Origin: Alteromonas_F sp964429915
GTDB lineage: Bacteria; Pseudomonadota; Gammaproteobacteria; Enterobacterales; Alteromonadaceae
DNA length: 64,000 nucleotides
Direction of reading: 5' to 3'
NCBI GenBank assembly: GCA_964429915.1
Contig: CAYSDZ010000001.1
Location: 62,001 to 126,000, forward strand
The notes below the pieces were generated by a model. That model was not told the origin of the DNA. It did no database searches and was given only the letters and a program-made list of their open reading frames with translations. Positions 16,949 to 26,024 of the stretch are shown in pieces. A program made the translations under genes and the position numbers. Within the stretch, counting starts at the first letter, position 1. The number at the start of each line of letters is the position of its first letter.

Positions 16949-18085
16949 TTACCTTAACTCTTCAAAGGTTGCGACCAAGATTTTAGCCACGCCGAAAAGC
17001 ATCATATTCACGATAATAAATAAAACAATGTTATAGGTAACGCGTGGATATTTTGCGCTTTCGGGTAAAGTAGCGCTTTCAACTCGGACCAAGTATTTTA
17101 TTTGCCGATAAGCCTCTATACGTGCTTTTTCCATAGATAGCTGAGAAGCTGTGTATGCTTGCAAAGCTAGCTCTAAATTCACCTTGTATTGACTAAATTG
17201 AGCAACAATTTCATTTACGCCATCCGGAGAAATTGAAGAATTTTCTGTTCCTGTCCTTACAGTCATTCTCTGTCTCTCATTTTCCAATTGCGCTTTGAGC
17301 CCAAGCAATTCTTGTTTTATAACTACAACTGGTGTGGCGTTTTCGCTCATACTGGTCAAAAGCGAATTTAGCTCTGCTTCTTTTGCGGCTATTTGAGCAT
17401 CAAGCTGATTTGTGATTTGTTGTAAAGCGAGGCTTTCTGCGGTCGGGTCGATAAGATTGTACTGCCGTTGAAAATTTAGCAGTGACGCTTTCGATTTTTC
17501 TAAACGCTGTTCAATGCGTTTGTGTTCTTGTTGCACGAATGCCAATTGTGACTCAGCAAGGTCATTGCTGATTTTATTTATAAACCATTCTGCTCTGTTA
17601 GCTATACTAGATGCTAAGCGTTGTGTAAATTCTGGCTCAAACGCTTGTACTTTCACAGTCAACACTGACGATTTTTCATCAACTTCAAGTTTGACAATGC
17701 TGATGAAGTAGTCGAGCACTTTTTCGTTGCTAGCGTCATTAGCTAAACGGCTAAACATATCAATATCAGAATTAGAATAATGTTCTTTGAATTCGAGTAC
17801 TTCACGAAGGTAACTCAACATATCATTAGAATGTATAAACTTACGAACCAATTCAATATCACTATTACTTGCTACACCTGTAAACCCGGATAACAATACA
17901 GAAGCGGGATCAACGGCTACACCTCCATTTGGTTGCTGAATGATTAACTGAACTTGACTTTCATATCTAGGCGTCGCCCATATTATTTCATAAAAAATAA
18001 ATACAGATAGCGGCAACACAACAAACAGGGTAATAGGCTTCTTTAAGGCAGTTGCGAGCTTACGCCCAATAGATACATGATTCAT
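16949..18085 (-). CDS. kpsE: capsule polysaccharide export inner-membrane protein KpsE/BexC-like
   Basis: A polysaccharide co-polymerase-type protein bridging the ABC transporter and the outer-membrane channel. Membrane helices lie at residues ~17-35 (PITLFVVLPLSVFIFYEIIW) and near the C-terminus (YNIVLFIIVNMMLFGVAKIL), with a long periplasmic coiled coil between (about 170-330, rich in E, Q and L). Length 378 aa is typical of KpsE/BexC/CtrB. It is the last gene of a leftward capsule export operon. Named by family; the capsule type is not known. Confidence 0.88.
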   Translation of the reverse strand: MNHVSIGRKLATALKKPITLFVVLPLSVFIFYEIIWATPRYESQVQLIIQQPNGGVAVDPASVLLSGFTGVASNSDIELVRKFIHSNDMLSYLREVLEFKEHYSNSDIDMFSRLANDASNEKVLDYFISIVKLEVDEKSSVLTVKVQAFEPEFTQRLASSIANRAEWFINKISNDLAESQLAFVQQEHKRIEQRLEKSKASLLNFQRQYNLIDPTAESLALQQITNQLDAQIAAKEAELNSLLTSMSENATPVVVIKQELLGLKAQLENERQRMTVRTGTENSSISPDGVNEIVAQFSQYKVNLELALQAYTASQLSMEKARIEAYRQIKYLVRVESATLPESAKYPRVTYNIVLFIIVNMMLFGVAKILVATFEELR

Positions 18086-18121
18086 GTTTTTCTCGTTTCA
18101 CACTCTTTGATAATGGAAGAG

Positions 18122-18772
18122 TTACAAAGATTTATAATGGGATATACCCTGTTCAAGGTCGTCAAAAAATTGAAGCGAACCATTGTGCAGCACAATAGCG
18201 CTATCACAAAAGTCTTTTAATTCAGCCATCCTATGGCTCACCATAATAACATTGGCCGTTTTACTTCTCTCCAATAAGGTTTGCTTTGCTTTTTCTTTAA
18301 ATTTAATATCCCCAACTGCGGTAACCTCGTCGATGAGGTATATATCAAAGTCTATTTCCAAAGAGCATGCAAATGCCAATCGAGATCTCATTCCACTTGA
18401 ATACGTCATCACAGGTAAATCAAACTTTTGGCCAAGTTCGGCAAATGCTGCCACTTTCACCTCGTATTGTTCTAAATCGATAACACCATTTACTCGCCCA
18501 ATAAAACGGGTGTTTTCTCGACCACTCATATGAGGATGGATACCCGTTGATAATGCCACCGGCCAAGATAGTTCCAAATTTGTAACTATTGAACCTCTAT
18601 TTGGATACTCACTACCTGCCAACAATCTAAACAGAGTAGATTTACCCGCACCGTTTGCTCCAAGTAAAGCAATATTGTGGCCACTGGGAATGACATAGCT
18701 TAAATTATTGAAAACATACTGCTTTCCAATAGAGGATTGGTAATACTTCGTTAAGTTTTTCAATTCAATCAT
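18122..18772 (-). CDS. kpsT: capsule ABC transporter ATP-binding protein KpsT/BexA-like
   Basis: ATPase subunit that powers export of the lipid-linked capsule polymer. Walker A is GANGAGKST at about 38-46, the signature motif is YSSGMRSRLAFA (about 123-134), Walker B is FDIYLIDEV, followed by a switch His in VSHRM. Length 216 aa is normal. It overlaps kpsM by 4 bp, so the pair is translationally coupled. Confidence 0.92.
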   Translation of the reverse strand: MIELKNLTKYYQSSIGKQYVFNNLSYVIPSGHNIALLGANGAGKSTLFRLLAGSEYPNRGSIVTNLELSWPVALSTGIHPHMSGRENTRFIGRVNGVIDLEQYEVKVAAFAELGQKFDLPVMTYSSGMRSRLAFACSLEIDFDIYLIDEVTAVGDIKFKEKAKQTLLERSKTANVIMVSHRMAELKDFCDSAIVLHNGSLQFFDDLEQGISHYKSL

Positions 18773-19554
18773 TGATTGATTGCCTGCTTCCAGAACCTCT
18801 GATACACGACCAGTGCAAAAAAAACGAAAGATAAGGTAAAAAACAGCAAATAATTCAGGCTTACGCCTGTTAAACCATACTCAGTGAATGCACCGAAGCG
18901 CAATAACTCTATGGCATGCAAGATAGGATTCCAGTCTAATAAATACCAATATTCTTTTGGCACATCTCTTAACGAAAAGAATACCCCCGATATAAAAAAC
19001 AAAGGTCGCGTAATTAACGTTTCGATTTTTTTAACCTCAGGTATAAACATACTCAAAATACCAAAGGCAAGTCCAACGGACATAGAAAACAGCCAAACTG
19101 AAAAGACAACAACAATCATTAATATAGGACTGTCAAAACGAATTTCCATTTCAACTAAACGAACAAAAACATACAGTGCAAGTGCAACGAAAAATTTAAC
19201 GAGCATTTCAAAAAATGCACTTGCAATAGTCGCACTGATAGGTTGAACCTGACGAAATGCAAATAGTGGTTTGTTTTTTCTAATAGAACTTGAAGCAGCA
19301 GAGAAGGTTTGTAAAAACAACTGTATTAAAAGTAAACCATAAGCAATAAAAATGAATGTAGGGATGCCGTAGGTTTCTTGTCCACTTATGCGACCGCGAA
19401 TAACCGACAAAATAAGAATAAATGATACCGGTTGGATAACCGCCCAACTGATGCCAAATTTATCGTTAAAACGAACTCTCATTTCTCTGATAAAAAGAGC
19501 GAATATTACATCCAACCAAATTTTAATCGTATTACGCTTTCGAATGTCGCTCAT
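18769..19554 (-). CDS. kpsM: capsule ABC transporter permease KpsM/BexB-like
   Basis: ABC-2 type permease for polysaccharide export. A cytoplasmic amphipathic N-terminus (FALFIREMRVRFNDKFG) precedes about six membrane helices; FWYLLDWNPILHAIELLRFG-type residues near 205-225 match the family (here YWYLLDWNPILHAIELLRF). 261 aa, as expected. The gene sits between kpsT (4-bp overlap) and the KpsD-like gene (15-bp gap). Confidence 0.92.
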   Translation of the reverse strand: MSDIRKRNTIKIWLDVIFALFIREMRVRFNDKFGISWAVIQPVSFILILSVIRGRISGQETYGIPTFIFIAYGLLLIQLFLQTFSAASSSIRKNKPLFAFRQVQPISATIASAFFEMLVKFFVALALYVFVRLVEMEIRFDSPILMIVVVFSVWLFSMSVGLAFGILSMFIPEVKKIETLITRPLFFISGVFFSLRDVPKEYWYLLDWNPILHAIELLRFGAFTEYGLTGVSLNYLLFFTLSFVFFALVVYQRFWKQAINQ

Positions 19555-19569
19555 TCTATTTTATTCGGC

Positions 19570-21309
19570 TTAGTTTATTGCGACATTGGCCGCCACAGCT
19601 ATTTGAAAAATAATTTGCGTAATATCTTTCACAGCTTGCAATAGCTTGTTATCAACAGCAGGAAGGACAAGTATTTGGTCTCCTGCAACTAGCTTTGTCT
19701 TACCCTCGTAAAGCCAGTGTCCGCCAGCACCTAAACTAGAGAACGTAACCAAACCGTTGGCATGTATGATTGCAATCTTATCTTTATTTGATCGGTTGGT
19801 AAAACCACCAGCAGATTTAATGTAGTCAGCGAGTGTAAAATCTTCATCATAAACAATCGCTTGAGGAATCAGTACTTCACCTGAAACTTGAATTAAATCT
19901 GTTTTTTCTGGAATAACGATTTCGTCGCCCTGCTCTAGGCGAACATTCGCTACCGAACCATTGGTACTGACTACGACTTTGCCAATCGGGTCGACTTGAC
20001 GTGCGCGTTGGATAAATTCGAATATCAATTGCGCCTCTTGGACTCGAATACGAGCCTCTCCCTCGGATGAAGCTGGGGCAGTAAGAACACTACGCTCTAG
20101 ACGTCTGATAGATTCTTCTAAGAGTTCAGCCTGCTTTTCCGCTACGCTGTTGCGTTTTATATAAATAGACCCTATGTCTGATTCGCGAGGATTGACTTCA
20201 ACATTCGCGAGAAAGTCTTGCAACCTAGTTTCAGTTTTTACTGCATAAAAACTGGGTCCTAAATGGCTTCCGGTTACTTTTACACTTAATACTTGAGCTT
20301 GGTTATCTTCATTAAACAATAAGGAGTCACCATCTGCGAGTTTAAATGACTGGAATTCATTTAAAGCGACATAAACAGAGAAAGGCCCAGTTTCTCTATC
20401 TCCTGAGATAGCAACATGACTAGCCTCAGGTAATGGTTTGGCATACTCAAGTAATTGCTTTCCATGGCCTTCATTTTCAGCCAACTCAAATCTATATCGA
20501 TTCTTTGCAGCCCCTGAGACGGTTATAGATTCACCTTGCTCTTCAACAAAAATAACGTCAGCATCTTGAAAAGAAAACGTATTGAGCAGTCCGTTGTTTA
20601 GAAACAAATATAAATCAAAACTTTCAACAATTTTGTTTTGTCTTAATACGTTTATTTTTCGGTAACTCCCGCGCTCCGGATCGATACCCCCTGCTCGCTT
20701 CAAATAATGTAAGACTGGATCTGAAGACAAACCAGCATATTGACCCGGACGAAGCACTGCTCCCGTTACAAAAACGCCTATTGGAGAACTGGTTAAAAGA
20801 TTTATATAAATATTGACGTTTTGTTTATAAACCTCTTTGATTTTTGAAGTGACTCTTTGATTCAACTCTCCGGCTGGAGTGTTTCCTACTTCGACAGGGC
20901 CAACGTCTGGAATAAAAATATTTCCTTGCGTATCTACTGTCAATACAGAAGAAAATGAAATAGCACCCCACATTTGAACAGATATTTTATCTCCAGGACT
21001 AATTATATATCGCGGATTAATTCCTGTGAGATGACTTACTTCTATGCCACTTGAAAATAAATTATAACCGTATGGTAAAGTGTCTACTTCATCATCATCT
21101 TGTAAACCTTGGCTTAAAGATGGAGCCAGTTGTTGACCATCGCGAGCGATAAATTGTTCGATATCGACACGTTCATTATTAGCGCTTTCGCTAACTTGTT
21201 TAGCCTGTTGATTGAACGAAATATTTTGGGACTGGGCGAGAGAAAAATCAATGCTTAAGACATTGGCAAAAACCAAAGTAGCGAAGAGGTTGATCAAGTA
21301 ACGCTTCAT
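19570..21309 (-). CDS. kpsD: polysaccharide export protein KpsD/Wza family (579 aa)
   Basis: Periplasmic/outer-membrane export protein. A Sec signal peptide (ends SLAQS) is followed by the Poly_export motif (YIISPGDKISVQMWG at ~94-108, ...DTQGNIFIPDVGPVEVG...) and several SLBB domains (VFVTGAVLRPGQYAGL; ITVSGAAKNRYRFEL; IQVSGEVLIPQAIVYDEDFTLADYI). No lipobox, as in KpsD but unlike Wza. It overlaps the next gene by one base. It probably forms the outer-membrane route for the capsule with KpsE. Confidence 0.9.
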   Translation of the reverse strand: MKRYLINLFATLVFANVLSIDFSLAQSQNISFNQQAKQVSESANNERVDIEQFIARDGQQLAPSLSQGLQDDDEVDTLPYGYNLFSSGIEVSHLTGINPRYIISPGDKISVQMWGAISFSSVLTVDTQGNIFIPDVGPVEVGNTPAGELNQRVTSKIKEVYKQNVNIYINLLTSSPIGVFVTGAVLRPGQYAGLSSDPVLHYLKRAGGIDPERGSYRKINVLRQNKIVESFDLYLFLNNGLLNTFSFQDADVIFVEEQGESITVSGAAKNRYRFELAENEGHGKQLLEYAKPLPEASHVAISGDRETGPFSVYVALNEFQSFKLADGDSLLFNEDNQAQVLSVKVTGSHLGPSFYAVKTETRLQDFLANVEVNPRESDIGSIYIKRNSVAEKQAELLEESIRRLERSVLTAPASSEGEARIRVQEAQLIFEFIQRARQVDPIGKVVVSTNGSVANVRLEQGDEIVIPEKTDLIQVSGEVLIPQAIVYDEDFTLADYIKSAGGFTNRSNKDKIAIIHANGLVTFSSLGAGGHWLYEGKTKLVAGDQILVLPAVDNKLLQAVKDITQIIFQIAVAANVAIN

Positions 21310-21671
21310 TAAGGTAAAACTATTCCATCATTGGAGACAAAGTTTGCTAACACGCTGGGAATGACTTTCTCTTCACCGTGCTTCTGGCAATAAAGCACGT
21401 GCTCTTCTGTCCCATTCGTTATTTTGGCCGACCTACATTTTGCTCCGGTCGCAGATTGATATTCACTACCCAAAAAATATTCTCTACCGTTGAACATAAG
21501 AATATCCTTTTCACCTTCATGCCGAATATTAGTTTTTACTTTTGACGATGACGGCGCAAAGGTACTAACTGGTTTTTCATGAAAATTGGTTGAGCTGCAC
21601 CCACAACTTCCTACGGTAATAAAAAAACAGCATAGCAGCGCAGAAAAGTTAGGAATTTTTAGGGGCATCAT
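21309..21671 (-). CDS. small putative lipoprotein in the capsule operon (120 aa)
   Basis: The N-terminus is a signal peptide running into VGSCGCSS, close to a lipobox though with a poor -3/-1 context, so lipidation is probable but not certain. The mature part is ~95 residues, with two further Cys (GAKCRS and LYCQKHG). No family recognised. It is sandwiched between the WecA-like gene (one-base overlap) and kpsD, so it is surely co-transcribed and probably helps capsule export or assembly. Confidence 0.6.
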   Translation of the reverse strand: MMPLKIPNFSALLCCFFITVGSCGCSSTNFHEKPVSTFAPSSSKVKTNIRHEGEKDILMFNGREYFLGSEYQSATGAKCRSAKITNGTEEHVLYCQKHGEEKVIPSVLANFVSNDGIVLP

Positions 21672-22735
21672 TAAATAACAAACTTCTTTTTAACAAATCT
21701 AAGAACTTTCCAAATATTTTGGATTATGGCGGTATATATAATCAAGCAAGCAATAAACGCCCAAAACATAACGGCTTCGTGAATGATTAGCACCTCACCT
21801 AAAATGCCAATTCCAGCAGAACAAGCGCCCATTCCGAGTATACTTGCAAGGGCTTGTTTAGATGATAACCCTGCTCGCATAAAAATATTATGCAAATGCT
21901 GCCTATCTGGGTTAAGTACTGACTGTCCTTTTCTTAACCTTCTATACATGATTGCAGCCATATCTAACAAGGGCAACCCTATTAACCAAACGGCTGTAAT
22001 TGGCCTGATCGGGGGTATGTCTTTTTGAGTATACTCAACTAGCAACCAAACGATAGTTAAACCAATAAACATGCTCCCTGAATCACCCATAAAAATTTTG
22101 TTACCCTTGAATCCCTTCACATTCAAATTAAAGGCTAAAAAAGGAACGAGCGCAGCAATAACTATCATGGGAGCCATTATTGAAGCGTTACCACCACCGA
22201 CCAAAAGTAACAAAACAACGGAAGAAAGAACAATCAAGCTCATACCACCGGCTAACCCGTCAATTCCATCTATCATGTTAAATGCGTTTATTACACCAAC
22301 CACGCAGACCAACGTAAATAGATATCCGCCTGGGCCTAAGTTGACATTACCGAAGCCCGTTATGTTGCCTAAAGACGTAATGTAGTTTTGCGCTGCCCAA
22401 GCCATAATTGCGGCGACACCGAACTGACAGATTAACCTACCCTTCGCACTCAAATTGAAGCGATCGTCAAGCATCCCTAAAAGAACTATAAATGCAGCGG
22501 CTGTAAAAAACAAAGGATCGTTTTTAAGCCAAACATCGGTTAAAAAACTACTGGCTAGAATAGCCACGAACATGGCAAGACCACCTGTTAAAGGAACGAG
22601 CCCTACATGTTGTTTTCTATAACTAGGTTGGTCTACCAGCCCCCATTGGTGGGCTATAGGCGTCATGATTAAGAGCATAAAAAAAGCTATACAGAATGCT
22701 GTAAGGATCGGCGCCAGCTGAAAAATAAAAATCAT
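21671..22735 (-). CDS. wecA: WecA-like undecaprenyl-phosphate GlcNAc-1-phosphate transferase
   Basis: Polytopic enzyme that starts glycan assembly by putting a HexNAc-1-phosphate on undecaprenyl phosphate. Family motifs: PLTGGLAMF near residue 50, MLDDRFN (about 88-94), NAFNMIDGIDGLAGG (about 150-164), GDSGSMFIG (about 217-225) and the late RQHLHNIF His motif. About eleven membrane helices. The ATG at 22735 follows AGGACG; a TTG precedes it directly. It heads the capsule export operon, so it may initiate that polymer, although the sugar is not shown by sequence. Enterobacterial wecA serves ECA and O-antigen, so the symbol is by family. Confidence 0.85.
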   Translation of the reverse strand: MIFIFQLAPILTAFCIAFFMLLIMTPIAHQWGLVDQPSYRKQHVGLVPLTGGLAMFVAILASSFLTDVWLKNDPLFFTAAAFIVLLGMLDDRFNLSAKGRLICQFGVAAIMAWAAQNYITSLGNITGFGNVNLGPGGYLFTLVCVVGVINAFNMIDGIDGLAGGMSLIVLSSVVLLLLVGGGNASIMAPMIVIAALVPFLAFNLNVKGFKGNKIFMGDSGSMFIGLTIVWLLVEYTQKDIPPIRPITAVWLIGLPLLDMAAIMYRRLRKGQSVLNPDRQHLHNIFMRAGLSSKQALASILGMGACSAGIGILGEVLIIHEAVMFWAFIACLIIYTAIIQNIWKVLRFVKKKFVI

Positions 22736-23094
22736 CAAAAAAAACGTCCTTGACCTCTAAGGGCAGAAAAAAATCCTTTTCTAAATAAAAAAAACGACAT
22801 CGTTAAACGCATAAAAAATAAACACATCCTGCTATAGGATAAAAATCTCGTCGATTAGGCTTCACTTTTTCTATACACACGAGCTAAAAACGTACAATCG
22901 CAAAGTTGCGTTATCGTAACAAATTAAATTAGGCGATGTATAGTTTGGTGTAATTTTATTTCATTTCAAACTTACTAGGTGTTTAGTAAAAGTTGTCTTC
23001 CTCTAGCTCGTTTAGTATAACGAACGCTCTAATACTAAAGTTTGTTAACGCAATGCGTAAGCCGACACTAAAAACAAACTATCCAGGAAACCTT
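22736..23094. other. divergent intergenic region between the capsule operon and the peptide transporter
   Basis: No gene seen. The 359 bp must hold promoters for both directions. An inverted repeat ATCCT-GCTAT-AGGAT at 22826-22840 could be an operator or part of the leftward promoter. No ops/JUMPstart element was seen on either strand. Confidence 0.4.
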
Positions 23095-24621
23095 ATGACA
23101 GAAAACAAAATCGACACCTCTTTCTTCGGCCATCCCAATGGGCTGAAAACCTTATTCTTCACTGAAATGTGGGAGCGGATGAGCTACTACGGTATGCGCG
23201 CTCTACTCGTATTATTTATGACCGCAAATTTGCAAGACCAAGGATTGGGATTTTCCGTTGCGACCGCGGGTGCTATTTATGGTCTTTATACTGGCGCCGT
23301 TTATTTTCTAGGCTTACCTGGTGGATGGCTAGCCGATCGCTTAATTGGTGGAAAAAAGGCTGTATGGTATGGCGGACTCACCATTTTTGCAGGCCACATA
23401 GCTTTAGCCATTGATTTACAAAATCTGTTTTTCGTAGGGCTTATTTTAGTCGCTACGGGCACGGGATTATTAAAACCCAATATTTCAGCCATGGTTGGAC
23501 AACAATACTCAGATGCTGATGGCCGTCGTGATAGCGGATACGCTTTGTACTATATGGGTATTAATTTGGGGTCGTTTATTGCCTACTTAGTAACAGGCTA
23601 TCTTCAACAAAATTGGGGTTGGCACTATGCTTTTGGCGCCGCAGCGGTGGGAATGGCGGTTGGTTTGATCCAGTATTATTTTTCAAGCAAAACTTTGTCC
23701 ACATTATCTGTTGAACCGGCTAGCCCCTATCAAGGCGCAGCTAAAACCCGCGCATGGTTTGGCGTTTATGCAGTAGTAGGGTGTGCAATATTGATTATTG
23801 CTTTAGCACATTTCGGCGTGATAGTGATTGAGCCGGTTGCGTTGGCTCAAAAAGTCGCCGTTATTTTTACGGCTATATTCTTTATCTATTTTGGACTGAT
23901 TTACGTTAAAGGTTCATTAACAGAAAACGAGAAAAAAAGAATGTGGGCGTTGTTTCTCGTCTGCGTTGCTTCGGCCTGTTTTTGGTCTGGCTTTGAGCAA
24001 GCGGGCTCATCGTTAAATCTGTTTGCGCAAGACTATACCGATAGGATACTGTCAGAAGGGTCATTGTTTAATTCATGGTTCGGTTTAGACGCTATCCCAA
24101 CCGTCTGGTTCCAATTATCAAATTCACTTTTCATCATTATCCTCTCCCCCTTTTTTGCAGCATTGTGGATTAACTTGGCAAAACGGATGATCACCCCGTC
24201 TTACACGTTGAAATGTGCAATAGGACTCATCATTATGGCGAGCGGATTTCTCGTTATGTTTATGGCTTCTCAATATGCGGCTCAAGGTTTAAAAGTTGCT
24301 CCTATGTGGCTGGTGACAACGTATTTCTTACACACAGTGGGTGAATTATGCCTAAGCCCAGTTGCATTGAGTGCCGTGAGCAAATTATCTCCGAAACGCT
24401 TTGCTGGTCAAATGATGGGCGTGTTTGTATTAACTTATTCTATCGGAAATATCATCGCCGGTTTGCTTTCTGGAAATTTCGACCCCGAAAATGTGCAAGA
24501 AATGCCAAACTTGTATTTGCAAATTGCCTTGTTCAGTATCGCTATTGGTATCGTGATTGCCCTAATGAGCCTCAAATCTAAATATTGGGAAAAATCAGGC
24601 TTAGAAGAGGATCCGCAATAG
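23095..24621 (+). CDS. POT/PTR family proton-coupled oligopeptide transporter
   Basis: Inner-membrane symporter for di/tripeptides. The N-terminus carries the diagnostic ExxER motif in FFTEMWERMSYYGMRALL, and PGGWLADRLIGGKKAVWYGG and the later VGELCLSPVALSAVSKLSPKRFAG are PTR2 signatures. At 508 aa with about 14 membrane helices it matches DtpA-type proteins. The ATG at 23095 follows CCAGGA with eight bases of spacing. Single-gene unit. Confidence 0.9.
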   Translation: MTENKIDTSFFGHPNGLKTLFFTEMWERMSYYGMRALLVLFMTANLQDQGLGFSVATAGAIYGLYTGAVYFLGLPGGWLADRLIGGKKAVWYGGLTIFAGHIALAIDLQNLFFVGLILVATGTGLLKPNISAMVGQQYSDADGRRDSGYALYYMGINLGSFIAYLVTGYLQQNWGWHYAFGAAAVGMAVGLIQYYFSSKTLSTLSVEPASPYQGAAKTRAWFGVYAVVGCAILIIALAHFGVIVIEPVALAQKVAVIFTAIFFIYFGLIYVKGSLTENEKKRMWALFLVCVASACFWSGFEQAGSSLNLFAQDYTDRILSEGSLFNSWFGLDAIPTVWFQLSNSLFIIILSPFFAALWINLAKRMITPSYTLKCAIGLIIMASGFLVMFMASQYAAQGLKVAPMWLVTTYFLHTVGELCLSPVALSAVSKLSPKRFAGQMMGVFVLTYSIGNIIAGLLSGNFDPENVQEMPNLYLQIALFSIAIGIVIALMSLKSKYWEKSGLEEDPQ

Positions 24622-24649
24622 CACAACATATCGACTTTCTCTATACTTA

Positions 24650-24674
24650 CCGTCGACACTTTTGCTTGCGACGG
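24650..24674 (+). terminator. possible terminator or attenuator after the POT transporter gene
   Basis: CCGTCG ... CGACGG with a 13-nt loop 28 bp after the transporter stop, followed by only three T's. It may partly separate the transporter from the small gene and galE. Confidence 0.35.
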
Positions 24675-24686
24675 TTTATGGAATAA

Positions 24687-24986
24687 ATGAATTTTTATTT
24701 TTCTACTAGAGATATTCCGGCATTGAAAGACTTGCCTGTAAATAAGCGCATCGTTTTTATCAACGATGCGCTGAAAAAATTATCAGTGCCTGAAAAAACC
24801 TTACTGAATGTATTCAAACTATTGGTAATAGTACCCGTATTCGCGTTAGTTTTACGCACAGCAAGCGACTGGACATCGATATTGTGGGCTGCGCTTATTA
24901 TTTTGTGTTATCCATTTTTTATACGTCCTTTGCAATACGCGCTTGCTGAGAAATACTTACCGAAAATAACAAAGGAATCGATGTGA
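24687..24986 (+). CDS. small inner-membrane protein, unknown function (99 aa)
   Basis: The N-terminal half is soluble (VNKRIVFINDALKKLSVPEK) and the second half has two hydrophobic segments: VFKLLVIVPVFALVLRTA and TSILWAALIILCYPFFI. It ends with a 4-bp overlap with galE (ATGTGA region), so it is translationally coupled to galE. No recognised family. It may belong to the neighbouring functions only by position. Confidence 0.65.
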   Translation: MNFYFSTRDIPALKDLPVNKRIVFINDALKKLSVPEKTLLNVFKLLVIVPVFALVLRTASDWTSILWAALIILCYPFFIRPLQYALAEKYLPKITKESM

Positions 24987-26005
24987 AAACAATACTCGTG
25001 ACAGGAGGAGCTGGGTATATCGGTAGCCATACCGTACTTCAACTTCTTGAACAAAATCAAAACGTGATTGTGCTCGATAATTTAAGCAATGCACAACCAG
25101 AATCACTTAAACGAGTAGAGAGTATTACTCAAAAAACACTCACATTCGTAGAAGGCGATATTCGCGATGAGACGCTTCTCGATACACTTTTCGCACGTCA
25201 CGAAATTGATGCAGTGATACATTTTGCGGGTCTTAAAGCGGTAGGTGAATCAGTTCAAAAACCATTGGAGTACTACAACAACAACGTATATGGCACCCTG
25301 ACTTTATGTAATGCCATGAAAAAAGCCGGTGTCAAAAATCTCGTCTTCAGCTCCTCTGCTACCGTTTATGGTGATCCTGTCACTTTACCTCTAAATGAAA
25401 GTTTACCTACAGGCACGCCCACCAACCCTTATGGTATGTCTAAATTAATGGTTGAGCATGTGCTAAGAGATGTACATAAGTCTGATGATGAATGGAACAT
25501 AGTGATACTACGCTATTTCAACCCTGTGGGCGCACACGAATCTGGTTTAATCGGTGAAGACCCTAATGGTATTCCCAACAACTTAATGCCCTACATTTCT
25601 CAAGTGGCTTCGGGTAAGTTACAAGAGCTCAGTGTCTTTGGGAACGACTATGATACCGACGATGGAACAGGTGTAAGAGACTATATTCATGTCGTCGATT
25701 TAGCTGAGGGGCATTTAAAAGCACTCGATCGGATTAAGTTAAGTATGGGTTTAGATATATACAACTTAGGCACGGGACAAGGTTATAGCGTATTAGAAAT
25801 GATTAAGGCATTTGAACAGGCTTGCGACAAACAAATTCCTTATAAAATTGCACCGCGACGAGAGGGCGATGTGGCAGCTTGTTTTGCTGACCCAACCTTA
25901 GCCGCCACTGAACTTAATTGGCGTGCAAAATTAGGTCTCGACGAAATGTGCGACAGCACTTGGAAATGGCAATCTTCCAATCCAAAAGGATATGAAGGCG
26001 CGTGA
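24983..26005 (+). CDS. galE: UDP-glucose 4-epimerase
   Basis: Interconverts UDP-glucose and UDP-galactose, and so could supply galactose for the surface polysaccharides encoded nearby. NAD-binding TGGAGYIGSH at 7-16, catalytic SSSATVYG (Ser/Thr) and YGMSK (Tyr and Lys at ~148-152), and RYFNPVGAHESGLIGEDP are all present. At 340 aa it is standard. The gene ends in a terminator whose loop contains the stop codon. Confidence 0.96.
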   Translation: MKTILVTGGAGYIGSHTVLQLLEQNQNVIVLDNLSNAQPESLKRVESITQKTLTFVEGDIRDETLLDTLFARHEIDAVIHFAGLKAVGESVQKPLEYYNNNVYGTLTLCNAMKKAGVKNLVFSSSATVYGDPVTLPLNESLPTGTPTNPYGMSKLMVEHVLRDVHKSDDEWNIVILRYFNPVGAHESGLIGEDPNGIPNNLMPYISQVASGKLQELSVFGNDYDTDDGTGVRDYIHVVDLAEGHLKALDRIKLSMGLDIYNLGTGQGYSVLEMIKAFEQACDKQIPYKIAPRREGDVAACFADPTLAATELNWRAKLGLDEMCDSTWKWQSSNPKGYEGA

Positions 26006-26024
26006 TCGCGCCCTTTTGTTTTTT
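25997..26024 (+). terminator. rho-independent terminator of galE, stop codon in the loop
   Basis: GGCGCG (25997-26002), loop TGAT containing the galE TGA, CGCGCC (26007-26012), then CTTTTGTTTTTT. The T tract is only on the rightward strand, so it serves galE rather than convergent mlaA. Confidence 0.9.

Noticed and set aside
16942..16960. AAGGTTACCTT palindrome as a convergent terminator between the gspD operon and kpsE
   Set aside because: The stem is only 5 bp with a one-base loop and there is no T tract.
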